Part shown: in pieces, positions 1-8,579 of the stretch
Layout of the letters: each line of letters starts with the position of its first letter
Position numbering within the stretch: the first letter of the stretch is position 1
Assembly (NCBI RefSeq): GCF_900112705.1
Contig: NZ_FOMR01000008.1
Location: forward strand, 124,001 to 188,000
Length of the DNA: 64,000 nucleotides
Source of the DNA: Lentibacillus persicus
Lineage (GTDB): Bacteria; Bacillota; Bacilli; Bacillales; Amphibacillaceae
Direction: 5' to 3'
Translations under genes and position numbers: made by a program
Notes under the pieces: model-generated
The model's input: the letters and a program-made list of their open reading frames with translations, nothing else
Database searches by the model: none
Told to the model about the DNA's origin: nothing

Positions 1-2
1 TC

Positions 3-464
3 AATGGTTTATTGGAAAAACATCAAGTGAAACTGGACTTTTATGTTCATTACCGCATGCAGCCATATATCCGTTATTTTGAGGATACGCCTTCGGATTA
101 TATTAATATTATCAAATTTGGTGAAGAGGATGTTCAGGACCTTTTAATCAGAAGTAAACTGCTGATAACGGATTATTCTTCGGTGTCGTTTGATTTTAAT
201 TACATGGCAAAACCTGTTCTCTTTTATCATTTTGATTTTAGCCGGTTTTTTAAGCACGGTTTGCTGCGGCCTGCCGATAAGACCTTCCTGGGGGAAATAT
301 GTACTGATAAAAAAACGCTGGTTGATTCAATTGAACAAGCCATTGAAAACGGGTTTAATGAGAGCGAGGCACTCAAACGGAAGAAAAGATCAATTTTTAA
401 ACATATTGATAATAAGAATAATGAACGTATCTTGACGTCGATCAGGAACAACGGAAAATACTAA
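3..464 (+). CDS. CDP-glycerol glycerophosphotransferase, C-terminal part (cut by window edge)
   Basis: This is the C-terminal end of a teichoic acid glycerophosphotransferase. Such enzymes move glycerol phosphate from CDP-glycerol onto a growing wall polymer at the inner membrane face. The frame is open to the window edge, and codons before the first possible TTG (position 12) continue the protein, so the start lies upstream. The family signature LLITDYSSVSFDF is followed by MAKPVLFYHFDFSRF, matching the two other family members in this window. The product cannot be assigned to TagB or TagF type from this piece. It converges on the next gene with a shared hairpin between them. Confidence 0.85.
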   Translation, partial: NGLLEKHQVKLDFYVHYRMQPYIRYFEDTPSDYINIIKFGEEDVQDLLIRSKLLITDYSSVSFDFNYMAKPVLFYHFDFSRFFKHGLLRPADKTFLGEICTDKKTLVDSIEQAIENGFNESEALKRKKRSIFKHIDNKNNERILTSIRNNGKY

Positions 465-477
465 AACATATGAAAAA

Positions 478-512
478 AGCTGGCCCGGGCGTTTACACGT
501 CCGGGTCAGCTG
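478..512. terminator. Bidirectional terminator between two convergent teichoic acid genes
   Basis: A GC-rich stem (AGCTGGCCCGGGCG paired with CGTCCGGGTCAGCT, one mismatch) is preceded by a run of six A. The stop codon of the minus-strand gene lies inside the stem. It can serve the plus-strand gene and, with the A-run read as U on the other strand, the minus-strand gene. Confidence 0.7.
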
Positions 513-1693
513 TTAACAAACTCTTTGTTAAATTCTGTTTGTTCGTCTTCGGTATAAATCGCTTTGATTAATCGCTCGCTTGATTTTCCTTGTGAATATT
601 TATTCCATTCATGCGCAAATCTGCGAACGCGACTCATATCAAATGATTCGGTTTCAATGATAGAGACCAGATCTCGGGTGGTTTCAGCAACGGGACCGGG
701 AACAAGGTCTTCATAACTGGTCCAAAACCCTTTATCCATCGTATATCGGTCCAGGTCATAAGCGAAGAAAACCATTGGTTTATTCAATAAAGCGAATTCA
801 AAAGGGATCGATGAGTAATCGGTTATTAACAAATCCGTGACAGTTAATAAATGATTTAAATAAGGATAGCTAGAAACATTAATAACAAAACCAGGATACT
901 TATTCTGAAAATCGGCATTCACAGCGGGATGAAGCCGCAGGAATAGGACATATTTATCTTTCAATTTCTGATACATTTTATCCATTTCCAATGCCAGGTC
1001 AGCTGAATTCAGTTGATTATCACGATAGGTTGGCGCGTACAATATGACTTTCTTCTCGTTAATCACCGGATAGTTCTCTGCCAGTGTTTGTTCAGCTTTT
1101 TTTCTGGCTGTTTCATCAAAGAAAAAGTCCGTTCGGGGAACGCCCGTTCGCAGCATCCTGTCCTCGGGCAAATTAAAACTGTCACGAAAGATAGATGCCA
1201 TCTGGTCCGAACCGACCACAACATGATCAAACTGCTGATATACCTCGTTAAACCGCTCGTGTGCCCGTTTGGAGCGCCCGACGATTGCAGGATCTTTTGA
1301 GCCAAACTGTTTAATTGCTCCTGCAGCATGCCACAACTGGATGCATGCGACATTCGATTTGAACGGAGCTGCTGCCAGAAAGCCAAAGTAATTGTCTATA
1401 AAAACTTTTTCGCTGGTTGCCAAATGATAGACTGAACGTATCCAATCAGTAAGACTGCTAGTTTCAAAGTTTAATGTTAAATGTTCAGAACCAAAGTCGG
1501 TTTTGCATTGGGAGGTTTTAAGAATAACAACCTGATCGTTTGTCTGTTTTTCGAGCTCGTGTACAGTGTACAAAATATTTTCCCCAAATGAAGCAACAAA
1601 TGTTGTTTTCTTCTTTTGGGGAAATTGTTTAAAGATGATAAAGATCGCACGAAAAACAGAAAGATACAGTGTAATGACCAGTTCTCTAACCAT
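506..1693 (-). CDS. tagB: TagB-like CDP-glycerol:glycerophosphate glycerophosphotransferase
   Basis: This 395-aa protein has an N-terminal hydrophobic/basic stretch for membrane association followed by the glycerophosphotransferase domain. Family motifs visible are IQLWHAAGAIKQFG, RTGVPRTDFF, VILYAPTYRDNQ, LLITDYSSIPFEF and the C-terminal VPGPVAETT. Its length is close to B. subtilis TagB (about 380 aa), the primase that adds the first glycerol phosphate to the lipid-linked disaccharide, and shorter than TagF polymerases. The ATG overlaps the end of tagD by 8 bp, so the two are translationally coupled. TagD makes the CDP-glycerol substrate. Assignment as primase rather than another transferase rests on size and linkage to tagD. 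Confidence 0.8.
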   Translation of the reverse strand: MVRELVITLYLSVFRAIFIIFKQFPQKKKTTFVASFGENILYTVHELEKQTNDQVVILKTSQCKTDFGSEHLTLNFETSSLTDWIRSVYHLATSEKVFIDNYFGFLAAAPFKSNVACIQLWHAAGAIKQFGSKDPAIVGRSKRAHERFNEVYQQFDHVVVGSDQMASIFRDSFNLPEDRMLRTGVPRTDFFFDETARKKAEQTLAENYPVINEKKVILYAPTYRDNQLNSADLALEMDKMYQKLKDKYVLFLRLHPAVNADFQNKYPGFVINVSSYPYLNHLLTVTDLLITDYSSIPFEFALLNKPMVFFAYDLDRYTMDKGFWTSYEDLVPGPVAETTRDLVSIIETESFDMSRVRRFAHEWNKYSQGKSSERLIKAIYTEDEQTEFNKEFVNS

Positions 1694-2087
1694 TATTCGC
1701 CTTGCCGTTCAGATCTTCTTTAATTTGAGTGGTTGAAATGCCTACTGTACGCGGCAAATAAACGACTTCACAATAGTCTTTAAGGAAGTCAAATTTGCCT
1801 TTCCAGTCATCTCCCATCACAAATACATCGACCTCATGCTTTTCAACGTCTTGAACTTTTTGTTCCCAGTTATGCTCCGGAATCACTTCGTCCACATATT
1901 GAATGGCTTCCAGAATTGCTTTTCGCTGTTCAAAAGAATAATAGGCTTCTTTATGTTTAATCGCGTTGAATTCGTCAGATGAAATTGCTACGATCAGATA
2001 ATCACCATACTCTTTGGCGCGTCGCAAAATATTGATATGCCCGACATGGAGCAAATCGAATGTTCCATACGTGATAACTTTTTTCAT
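1686..2087 (-). CDS. tagD: Glycerol-3-phosphate cytidylyltransferase
   Basis: The 133-aa protein makes CDP-glycerol from CTP and glycerol 3-phosphate, the activated precursor for poly(glycerol phosphate) teichoic acid. It has the nucleotidyltransferase fold signatures: TYGTFDLLHVGH with the HxGH motif at the N-terminus, and RTVGISTTQI near the C-terminus. Length equals the known TagD family. The start is well fixed: GGAGG lies about 9 bases before the ATG on the minus strand. It is the first gene of a two-gene operon with tagB. Confidence 0.95.
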   Translation of the reverse strand: MKKVITYGTFDLLHVGHINILRRAKEYGDYLIVAISSDEFNAIKHKEAYYSFEQRKAILEAIQYVDEVIPEHNWEQKVQDVEKHEVDVFVMGDDWKGKFDFLKDYCEVVYLPRTVGISTTQIKEDLNGKANNG

Positions 2088-2189
2088 TTTTTATTAAACC
2101 TCCATTGAATGGATATTGTATTTCTGCAGATGTTTTTTGTGTCAGCTTTACATTCAATTCACAAAATCCTTCATACACTATCTTTTATT

Positions 2190-2218
2190 ATACTATGTAT
2201 CTCGTATAATATAAACAA
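2190..2218 (-). promoter_or_regulatory. Predicted sigma-A promoter of tagDB
   Basis: On the minus strand TTGTTT and TAGTAT are separated by 17 bases, about 100 bases before the tagD start. An overlapping TATAAT lies three bases further. Confidence 0.5.
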
Positions 2219-2444
2219 GAATTTAATGTAAAAATAGCACAAATACAGAAAGTTCGTCCTGGTATGCCATATTTCGTCACAACCTGGACAAAAGGGATAA
2301 GTGAAAACTTGAACCAGCGGGTGTATAAGTGCGTGATCGATATATATTGGCACAGTCCAGGAGCTCGGTGATACACCGTCAAGGTCTCACCTGCTCCTTT
2401 TACCCCGTTGGTTTTGCAGTGCCAGGCCGGATTAGCAGCCGGGG
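2219..2444. other. Intergenic stretch without a recognised gene
   Basis: Between the tagDB promoter and the stop of the glycosyltransferase gene I see no ORF with a ribosome binding site. The part around 2340-2400 is GC-richer and has loosely inverted segments, but no stem with a U-run and no known riboswitch. Confidence 0.4.
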
Positions 2445-4016
2445 TTATTTTCCGAACTTACTTTTCAGTGCTGCATCCACGGTAGCCATCCATTTTTCTT
2501 TATAGACCGTTTTGTTAAAGTGCTTGTCGATATAGCGACGGGCATTTTCGCCCATTTTGATTGTTTCTTCAGGGTTTTCAAACATGTATATCATTCTGTC
2601 AGCCAATGCTTCAATATCTGCATGATCCAGAATAAAGCCGTTGTCATTATTAACAATCATGTCGCTCGGGCCGTATTTGATTTTGTAGCTGATGACCGGT
2701 GTCTTGTGATACATGCTTTCCAGCACAGATAGGGCGAACCCTTCTTTTTTCGAAGTCATTAACGAGAACAAACCTCTTTGATAAATCTTGTCAGGGTCAT
2801 GTGTGTAACCTTTTAAAATGACATTGTGACTCAGCCCTGATTTGTTAATTAAGTGCTGCAATTTCTTTTCTTCTTCACCTGTCCCCCAAATTTCCAGTTT
2901 TGCGTCGGGCATTTTTTCAACCACCGTTTTAAAAGCTTTAATGGAATGGTCAATTCGCTTTAGCGAAGACAATCTGCTTATGATGACAGCCAATTTTTTG
3001 TCTTTTTCATCCCGGGAGAAAAAGGATTTAATCTTATCCATCTTCGTGCCCGGGGAGGCGTGATAGTGTGGGATAACGTTTATATTGCCGGTGTCACCAA
3101 ACCGATCAATAACGTCTCTTTTCTGTTCTTCAGTCAAAAATACAGCTGAATCAAACTTTTCAATATTGTTAAGTCCTGGGGCCACCTTATCGGATATAGG
3201 TGCATCCTCTGTGAATGGTACTTCCAGGTGACTGCTGTGCATTCGCCAAATTTTGGCCGCTTTTGGGTGGTTCAGTTGGAGCAAAACTTCATCAGTGCTT
3301 CTGGTATCAGATATGACAACCGATTTATTGCCGCCCAGGCGTTCAATCGTATGATGGAGCCAATCGACTTTGTGTGAGATATCGTCGTTAACATATGCTG
3401 CCTTAACGGATGAATCTTTATCGAATAAAAAAAGCCGCTGAACGGTGTTCTTTGCCGGATGATTCCATTGTGACAAGTAGGCATGGCCGTTCAAATCATA
3501 ATAAACAATCTGGCGAGCGTTATTGGTCGCGAAATCCATGTAGGCCGTCTTTTTCATATTTCCCCATAGATCAAACGTTTCGCGTTTGATGCGGTAACGG
3601 TTTTCATTGTAATAATCAATGAAATTTAATACGTTGTTTTTATTCAGAGCTATATACTTGTAGTATTGACCATTCTTATGCACTCTGTACGCATTCCTGT
3701 CAGAACGCTTCTCCAGCGTATAGCCTTCTGAAAGTTCTGTCAGTGAAGCTTTCTTTGGCGGTCGTCTGGCAATCAGAGGTTTGTCGTACCCTTCAAGTTC
3801 TTCATACATATTCGGAATTACAACATTTTTATGAACTTTGCCCATATCGTATAGTTTCTTACGGATTTTCGGGTAATTTGCATTGAAGTTAAATGTCAGC
3901 ATATAGGTTTTGTAGCCCATTTCAGCAAAAAAAGACGCCTGCTTCAATGAAGCTCGTGTCAGACCGCCACGGTCAAGATTGATTGAGTTAATCAGGAAAA
4001 AAATTGTTGGTTTCAT
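2445..4016 (-). CDS. GT4-family glycosyltransferase, TagE-like
   Basis: This 523-aa protein is a GT-B retaining glycosyltransferase. The N-terminus (IFFLINSINLDRGGLTRA) is the GT4 entry motif, and the C-terminal half has AVIISRLSSLKRID, LEIWGTGEEEKKLQ and SKKEGFALSVLESMYHKTPVI, containing the conserved EGFxLxxLE donor site. The middle (about residues 80-230) is the extra domain of the teichoic-acid/poly(glycerol phosphate) alpha-glucosyltransferase group (TagE, GtfA-like). It likely glycosylates WTA in the cytoplasm before export. It reads toward tagD. TagE of B. subtilis is longer, so the acceptor is uncertain. Confidence 0.8.
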   Translation of the reverse strand: MKPTIFFLINSINLDRGGLTRASLKQASFFAEMGYKTYMLTFNFNANYPKIRKKLYDMGKVHKNVVIPNMYEELEGYDKPLIARRPPKKASLTELSEGYTLEKRSDRNAYRVHKNGQYYKYIALNKNNVLNFIDYYNENRYRIKRETFDLWGNMKKTAYMDFATNNARQIVYYDLNGHAYLSQWNHPAKNTVQRLFLFDKDSSVKAAYVNDDISHKVDWLHHTIERLGGNKSVVISDTRSTDEVLLQLNHPKAAKIWRMHSSHLEVPFTEDAPISDKVAPGLNNIEKFDSAVFLTEEQKRDVIDRFGDTGNINVIPHYHASPGTKMDKIKSFFSRDEKDKKLAVIISRLSSLKRIDHSIKAFKTVVEKMPDAKLEIWGTGEEEKKLQHLINKSGLSHNVILKGYTHDPDKIYQRGLFSLMTSKKEGFALSVLESMYHKTPVISYKIKYGPSDMIVNNDNGFILDHADIEALADRMIYMFENPEETIKMGENARRYIDKHFNKTVYKEKWMATVDAALKSKFGK

Positions 4017-4116
4017 GGCTGCTCCTCACTTTTTAATTGTGTTTAACGACTGATATAAATTTAAGTGTGCAATTAGTATATACCAAATATCTTTAAAGAG
4101 TATATTAATTTCCAGT

Positions 4117-4145
4117 TTGAAAATCAAACGACACAGATATATAAT
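4117..4145 (+). promoter_or_regulatory. Predicted sigma-A promoter of the tagF-like gene
   Basis: TTGAAA and TATAAT are spaced by 17 bases, ending about 40 bases before the gene start. Confidence 0.55.
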
Positions 4146-4187
4146 ATTGACTACAACTGTTATTGAGGAAAGGTGTATTTTCTTAAC

Positions 4188-6305
4188 ATGTCTACACGAA
4201 GCCATAACAAAGCTGAGCATATTCAACTGTCAGACCGTACATATGAAATAACGCTTCCTTTAAAAGCATCTGCTTTAGATGATTATGACGATTATTATTT
4301 TACTTTGGAAGAACGTGACACAGATCAAACGCTACATATAGATTATTCAATAAACGAAAAAGTTGACGATTATAGTGTTATTCGATTGCTTGTACCCTTT
4401 TCAGATCATGAACAAACATTCATGCGTCATGATATTTGGGACCTGTATCTTAACCGCCGGAAAGGCAACGATGTTGAGCGAAGTCGCATTAAAGCCGATC
4501 GTGATGACTACCGATTTCTTACGATTCTGTTTCCTGAAGAAGAGAAAATGTTTTACCCCTATACGACTGATAAAGGAAAGTTATCATTCCGGTTAAATCA
4601 CTATTTTTTATATGCCAAAATTGAGAAGCTCACATTGAAAGAAACGCAGCTGCACATCAGCGGCTTATTTAACTTTCCACCGCTTTATAAAACGACTGAT
4701 TATACAGTTGATCAGTTGAAGATGATTGTGACAGTCGGTGAGTCGGCTGAAGAGGTGGAGATACCTGTTGAACGTGTGCCACGGAAGGACATAGCGGATA
4801 ACTATGACGGAAATGATGAAATGCTACGGACCGGGTTTAACGGAACGTTTGATTTTTCTCGTTTTTTAGAAGAAAGTGAACAGTTGTTTTTCAAATTCTA
4901 TTTGGAAATGCACTATACGACAACTGATGGAACAACGGGTATACGCAGAAGTCCCAGGCTTCGCGTCCGTAAAGAACCTCAGCATTATATTAAAAAGGTT
5001 ATGCCTGGAAGAAATGTTAAAAGAAAAGTTTTAATCAAACCGACAAAGACCTCTCACTATTTGTCATTTAAACTATCTGATTATAATTTTAAAAATGAAG
5101 TGATCGGAAATTTAAAATCAGCCTGGGTGAAAGTCCGCAGAGGTGAAAAACTAAAATATTTATATAAAGTTGCATTTAAAATTCTTGGTCAGTTGCCGGT
5201 GCGGAAGAAAACAATTATGTTTGAAAGCTTTCTTGGCAAGCAATACAGTGACAGTCCAAGGGCTATTTACGAGTATATGAAGACGCATCATCCGGACTTT
5301 GACATGTACTGGAGTGCCGATCGACGGCATCTTGCGTATTTTGAGAATAAAAATGTCCCGTATATCAGAAGGTTTTCAATTAGATGGCTGCTTAAAATGT
5401 CACGCGCTGAGTATTGGGTGTCCAACAGTCGTTTGCCGTTATGGATCCCAAAACCGGGGCATACGACCTATTTGCAAACGTGGCACGGCACCCCATTGAA
5501 AAGACTGGCAGCTGATATGGATGAAGTTCACATGCCGGGGACAAATACAGAGAAGTATAAGCGGAATTTTTTACAGGCGTCCAGTAAATGGGATTACTTG
5601 GTTTCGCCAAACGCATATTCCACGGAAATATTTCGCAGAGCATTTCAATTTGATAAAAAAATGGTCGAATCGGGCTATCCGCGAAATGATTTTTTAATCA
5701 ATTCAAACAATGAAGAAACGATAAGGCAGATTAAACAGAAGATTGGCCTTCCGGAACACAAAAAAGTGATGTTATATGCACCGACATGGCGTGATAACCA
5801 ATTCTACAGCCGCGGCAAGTACAAATTCAATCTGGAAATGGATTTAGACCAAATGCGTGCAGGGCTCGGCGAGGATTATATCCTGCTCTTGAGGCTGCAT
5901 TACCTGGTAGCTGAAAACCTTGATTTAACAGGCTACGACGATTTCGTTTATGATGTGTCGGCTCATGAAGATATCCGGGAACTTTATTTAATATCTGATA
6001 TGTTGATAACCGACTATTCCTCTGTCTTTTTTGATTACGCAAACTTAAAGCGGCCGATGCTGTTCTATGTGTATGATATCGATGATTATCGGGATAATTT
6101 GCGCGGTTTTTATTTTGACTTTGAAAATAAAGCGCCAGGCCCATTGGTCAAAACCACCGAAGCTCTGTTGAACGAAATTAAAGCAATTGACCGGGAAGGG
6201 TATGAACCCTATGGCACGACTGAAGCATTTTACCAGAAGTTCTGTTATCTCGAAGACGGCAATGCAAGCCGCCGGGTGGCAGAAGAAGTCTTTATCGGGA
6301 ATTAA
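4188..6305 (+). CDS. tagF: TagF-like poly(glycerol phosphate) polymerase
   Basis: The roughly 705-aa protein has an N-terminal all-beta region (about 1-270) and a C-terminal CDP-glycerol glycerophosphotransferase domain (about 330-705). Motifs are YLQTWHGTPLKRLA, ESGYPRNDFLI, VMLYAPTWRDNQ, LLLRLHYLVAENL and MLITDYSSVFFDY. Size and domain order match TagF polymerases (about 745 aa in B. subtilis), which extend the glycerol phosphate chain at the membrane. The frame also opens with a GTG at 4173, but GAGGAAAGG overlaps that codon, so the ATG at 4188 is the likelier start even though its spacing (about 14) is long. Confidence 0.85.
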   Translation: MSTRSHNKAEHIQLSDRTYEITLPLKASALDDYDDYYFTLEERDTDQTLHIDYSINEKVDDYSVIRLLVPFSDHEQTFMRHDIWDLYLNRRKGNDVERSRIKADRDDYRFLTILFPEEEKMFYPYTTDKGKLSFRLNHYFLYAKIEKLTLKETQLHISGLFNFPPLYKTTDYTVDQLKMIVTVGESAEEVEIPVERVPRKDIADNYDGNDEMLRTGFNGTFDFSRFLEESEQLFFKFYLEMHYTTTDGTTGIRRSPRLRVRKEPQHYIKKVMPGRNVKRKVLIKPTKTSHYLSFKLSDYNFKNEVIGNLKSAWVKVRRGEKLKYLYKVAFKILGQLPVRKKTIMFESFLGKQYSDSPRAIYEYMKTHHPDFDMYWSADRRHLAYFENKNVPYIRRFSIRWLLKMSRAEYWVSNSRLPLWIPKPGHTTYLQTWHGTPLKRLAADMDEVHMPGTNTEKYKRNFLQASSKWDYLVSPNAYSTEIFRRAFQFDKKMVESGYPRNDFLINSNNEETIRQIKQKIGLPEHKKVMLYAPTWRDNQFYSRGKYKFNLEMDLDQMRAGLGEDYILLLRLHYLVAENLDLTGYDDFVYDVSAHEDIRELYLISDMLITDYSSVFFDYANLKRPMLFYVYDIDDYRDNLRGFYFDFENKAPGPLVKTTEALLNEIKAIDREGYEPYGTTEAFYQKFCYLEDGNASRRVAEEVFIGN

Positions 6306-6335
6306 GCTTATACCAGTCAGGTATAGGCTTTATTT
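6304..6335 (+). terminator. Terminator after tagF
   Basis: AAGCTTATACC and GGTATAGGCTT form an 11-bp stem with one mismatch around a 5-base loop, followed by TATTTTT. The tagF stop codon begins the stem. Confidence 0.75.
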
Positions 6336-6342
6336 TTGGACA

Positions 6343-6371
6343 TTGTCATTTGACAATGAACCTTGTATAAT
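6343..6371 (+). promoter_or_regulatory. Predicted sigma-A promoter of tagGH
   Basis: TTGTCA and TATAAT are spaced by exactly 17 bases, 38 bases before the tagG ATG. An inner TTGACA is too close to the -10 box to work with it. Confidence 0.65.
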
Positions 6372-6409
6372 TTAATGGCGCTAAACATCTGATGTGAAAG
6401 GGTAAAACG

Positions 6410-7231
6410 ATGAAATCAGCTATCACGGTTATAAAAGAACAGATCCATTATTTTTATTTAGTCAGAAGACTATCTTTATTTGAGCTGAAAAGCCAAAACA
6501 ACAACAATTATCTGGGGATGCTGTGGGAACTTATCAGCCCTGCGATTCAGGTAACAATCTACTGGTTTGTTTTCAGCACGCTAAGGTCACGCGAACCGGT
6601 TGAAGTCGGCGGGGAGACTGTGCCATTTTTTCCTTGGCTGATTGCAGCATTCTTCCTTTGGATATTCTTCTATCAGTCAACAATTCAAGGTTCAAAATCG
6701 ATTTATTCAAGACTGCGAATGTTATCGAAAATGAACTTTCCAATAAGTGTTATCCCAAACTATGTGATTTTTTCAAGGTTTTACGTTCACTTAGTGCTTC
6801 TCGGTATTACAATTGTAATTTTTCAATTGGTCGGCTACCATGCGAGTATTTACTATTTGCAGCTGATTTATTTTATATTTGCGGCGTTTTGCCTGTTTTT
6901 TGCGGTATCACTCATCACGTCGACTTTGTCAACGATGATCCGGGATGTTCACATGTTTTTGACGTCAACACTCAGAATGATGCTATATTTATCCGGAGTG
7001 CTTTGGCCGCTGACGTTGCTCAGTGATTTTGAAACATTGATGAATCTGATGCAATTAAACCCGATATATTACTTGTTGCAAGGATACAGGCATGCCTTGT
7101 TCAGCGTTGATTGGTATTTCATAACGCACTGGGAGTATACACTTTTCTTCTGGGGCGTTGTCACGGTTTTATTCCTGATAGGTGCAAAGATTCATATCAA
7201 ATTCAGACGGCACTTTATTGATTATTTATAA
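6410..7231 (+). CDS. tagG: Teichoic acid ABC exporter, permease subunit
   Basis: This 273-aa ABC-2 type permease has about six hydrophobic segments (for example around residues 60-85, 105-130, 140-170, 175-205 and 240-262). It has the family start SLFELKSQNNNNYLGMLWELISP. With TagH it flips lipid-linked WTA across the membrane. The stop is 9 bases before the TagH start, as expected for a two-gene exporter operon. Size matches B. subtilis TagG (275 aa). Confidence 0.92.
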   Translation: MKSAITVIKEQIHYFYLVRRLSLFELKSQNNNNYLGMLWELISPAIQVTIYWFVFSTLRSREPVEVGGETVPFFPWLIAAFFLWIFFYQSTIQGSKSIYSRLRMLSKMNFPISVIPNYVIFSRFYVHLVLLGITIVIFQLVGYHASIYYLQLIYFIFAAFCLFFAVSLITSTLSTMIRDVHMFLTSTLRMMLYLSGVLWPLTLLSDFETLMNLMQLNPIYYLLQGYRHALFSVDWYFITHWEYTLFFWGVVTVLFLIGAKIHIKFRRHFIDYL

Positions 7232-7240
7232 AGGCATGTG

Positions 7241-8548
7241 ATGGGAATGCAAAATGCAATTGAAATGAAAAATATAACGAAAAAATATAAATTATACCAC
7301 GGCATGAGAGAGAGAATACTGGACCTTGTCACGCCGAAAAACTATGGTGATGATTTTTATGCACTGAACGGAGTTGATTTTAAGGCTGAAAAAGGGGATG
7401 TCATCGGCTTTATCGGCATTAATGGTTCCGGTAAATCGACGCTGTCGAATATTATTGCAGGGATTGTGCCGGAAACGTCAGGGGATATGGCAGTTAACGG
7501 CCAAACGTCCCTTATTGCTGTGGCATCCGGCTTAAAAAATGATTTAACAGGCCGAGACAATATTGAACTGAAATGTCTGATGCTGGGGTTTAACAGGGAC
7601 GAGATTAAGAAGCTTGAACCGGATATCATCGAATTCGCTGAGTTGGAAAGTTTTATTGACCAGCCGGTTAAATCATATTCCAGCGGGATGAAATCAAGAC
7701 TCGGTTTTGCTATCTCCGTTAACATCGATCCGGAAATCCTGGTAATTGATGAAGCATTATCAGTCGGAGATAAAGCCTTTGCTGAAAAAAGCTTCAACAA
7801 AATGAACGAATTCAAGGAACGCGGAAAAACAATCATTTTTGTGAGCCACTCAACCGCTCAAATGAAACAGTTCTGTCATAAAATCCTCTGGCTCGAGTAT
7901 GGAAAGGTCAAAGACTTTGGGGAAACAGGGGAGATTATCCCAAAATATGAACAGTTTTTAACCATATGGAAGAAGATGTCAAAAAAAGAACGGGGATTGT
8001 ATAAAGATAAAGTGCTGGCAGGCGAACCTACAGATGAACTCCTTGGCCATTATGTTGAAGAACAAGGTAATAATGAATCCAGCTATACAGAGAGTCCCAC
8101 AAGCCTTTTATGCCATTTTAAGGGCGCCAAATCATATGTTTACAGTGATCCTGTCCAGCACACGTTCGAATCTGAGACAGATGAGTATAAAAACAGTGTT
8201 TATTACGTAAAAAAGCAGCTGTTCTATAACGATGAATTGTATTATTTGTTAAGCAATGAGCCCAGTGCCCAGCAGGGGGTGATTGGCTGGGTCAAAGCAA
8301 CTGATGTTGCCGTTCGCAACCATGTCGTGATTGATCATGACTCGAAGGAATTTGTATTAAAAGGAACAGGGAAAGCCTTCGAGCGCCCATGGGGTGGCAA
8401 GAAAAACCTGGTTTTTGCTGATTTGGCAACCTTTGAAAATGCTCCTTTCAAGGTGAATAAAACAGAAAAAGTCGGGGGGAATATATGGTACCATGGTTTC
8501 CTGAATGGGGCATACGTGTGGATCCATCAGAACCATTTACAGGACTGA
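7241..8548 (+). CDS. tagH: Teichoic acid ABC exporter, ATPase subunit with C-terminal GW-like modules
   Basis: The ATPase domain covers about residues 1-240: Walker A GINGSGKST near 60, signature SYSSGMKSRLGFA, Walker B ILVIDEALSVGD and switch His in VSHST. It powers WTA flipping by TagG. The C-terminal 120 residues resemble GW modules: YYLLSNEPS ... GVIGWVKATDV, then a second unit with FERPWGGKKNLVFADL and YVWIHQNHL. GW modules usually bind teichoic acids on secreted autolysins and internalins. I see no membrane segment before them. I chose ATG 7241 (AAAGG six bases before) over the overlapping GTG 7238. Confidence 0.9.
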   Translation: MGMQNAIEMKNITKKYKLYHGMRERILDLVTPKNYGDDFYALNGVDFKAEKGDVIGFIGINGSGKSTLSNIIAGIVPETSGDMAVNGQTSLIAVASGLKNDLTGRDNIELKCLMLGFNRDEIKKLEPDIIEFAELESFIDQPVKSYSSGMKSRLGFAISVNIDPEILVIDEALSVGDKAFAEKSFNKMNEFKERGKTIIFVSHSTAQMKQFCHKILWLEYGKVKDFGETGEIIPKYEQFLTIWKKMSKKERGLYKDKVLAGEPTDELLGHYVEEQGNNESSYTESPTSLLCHFKGAKSYVYSDPVQHTFESETDEYKNSVYYVKKQLFYNDELYYLLSNEPSAQQGVIGWVKATDVAVRNHVVIDHDSKEFVLKGTGKAFERPWGGKKNLVFADLATFENAPFKVNKTEKVGGNIWYHGFLNGAYVWIHQNHLQD

Positions 8549-8579
8549 TTGATGGAAGAAATGTGAGAGGGTTGTGCAG

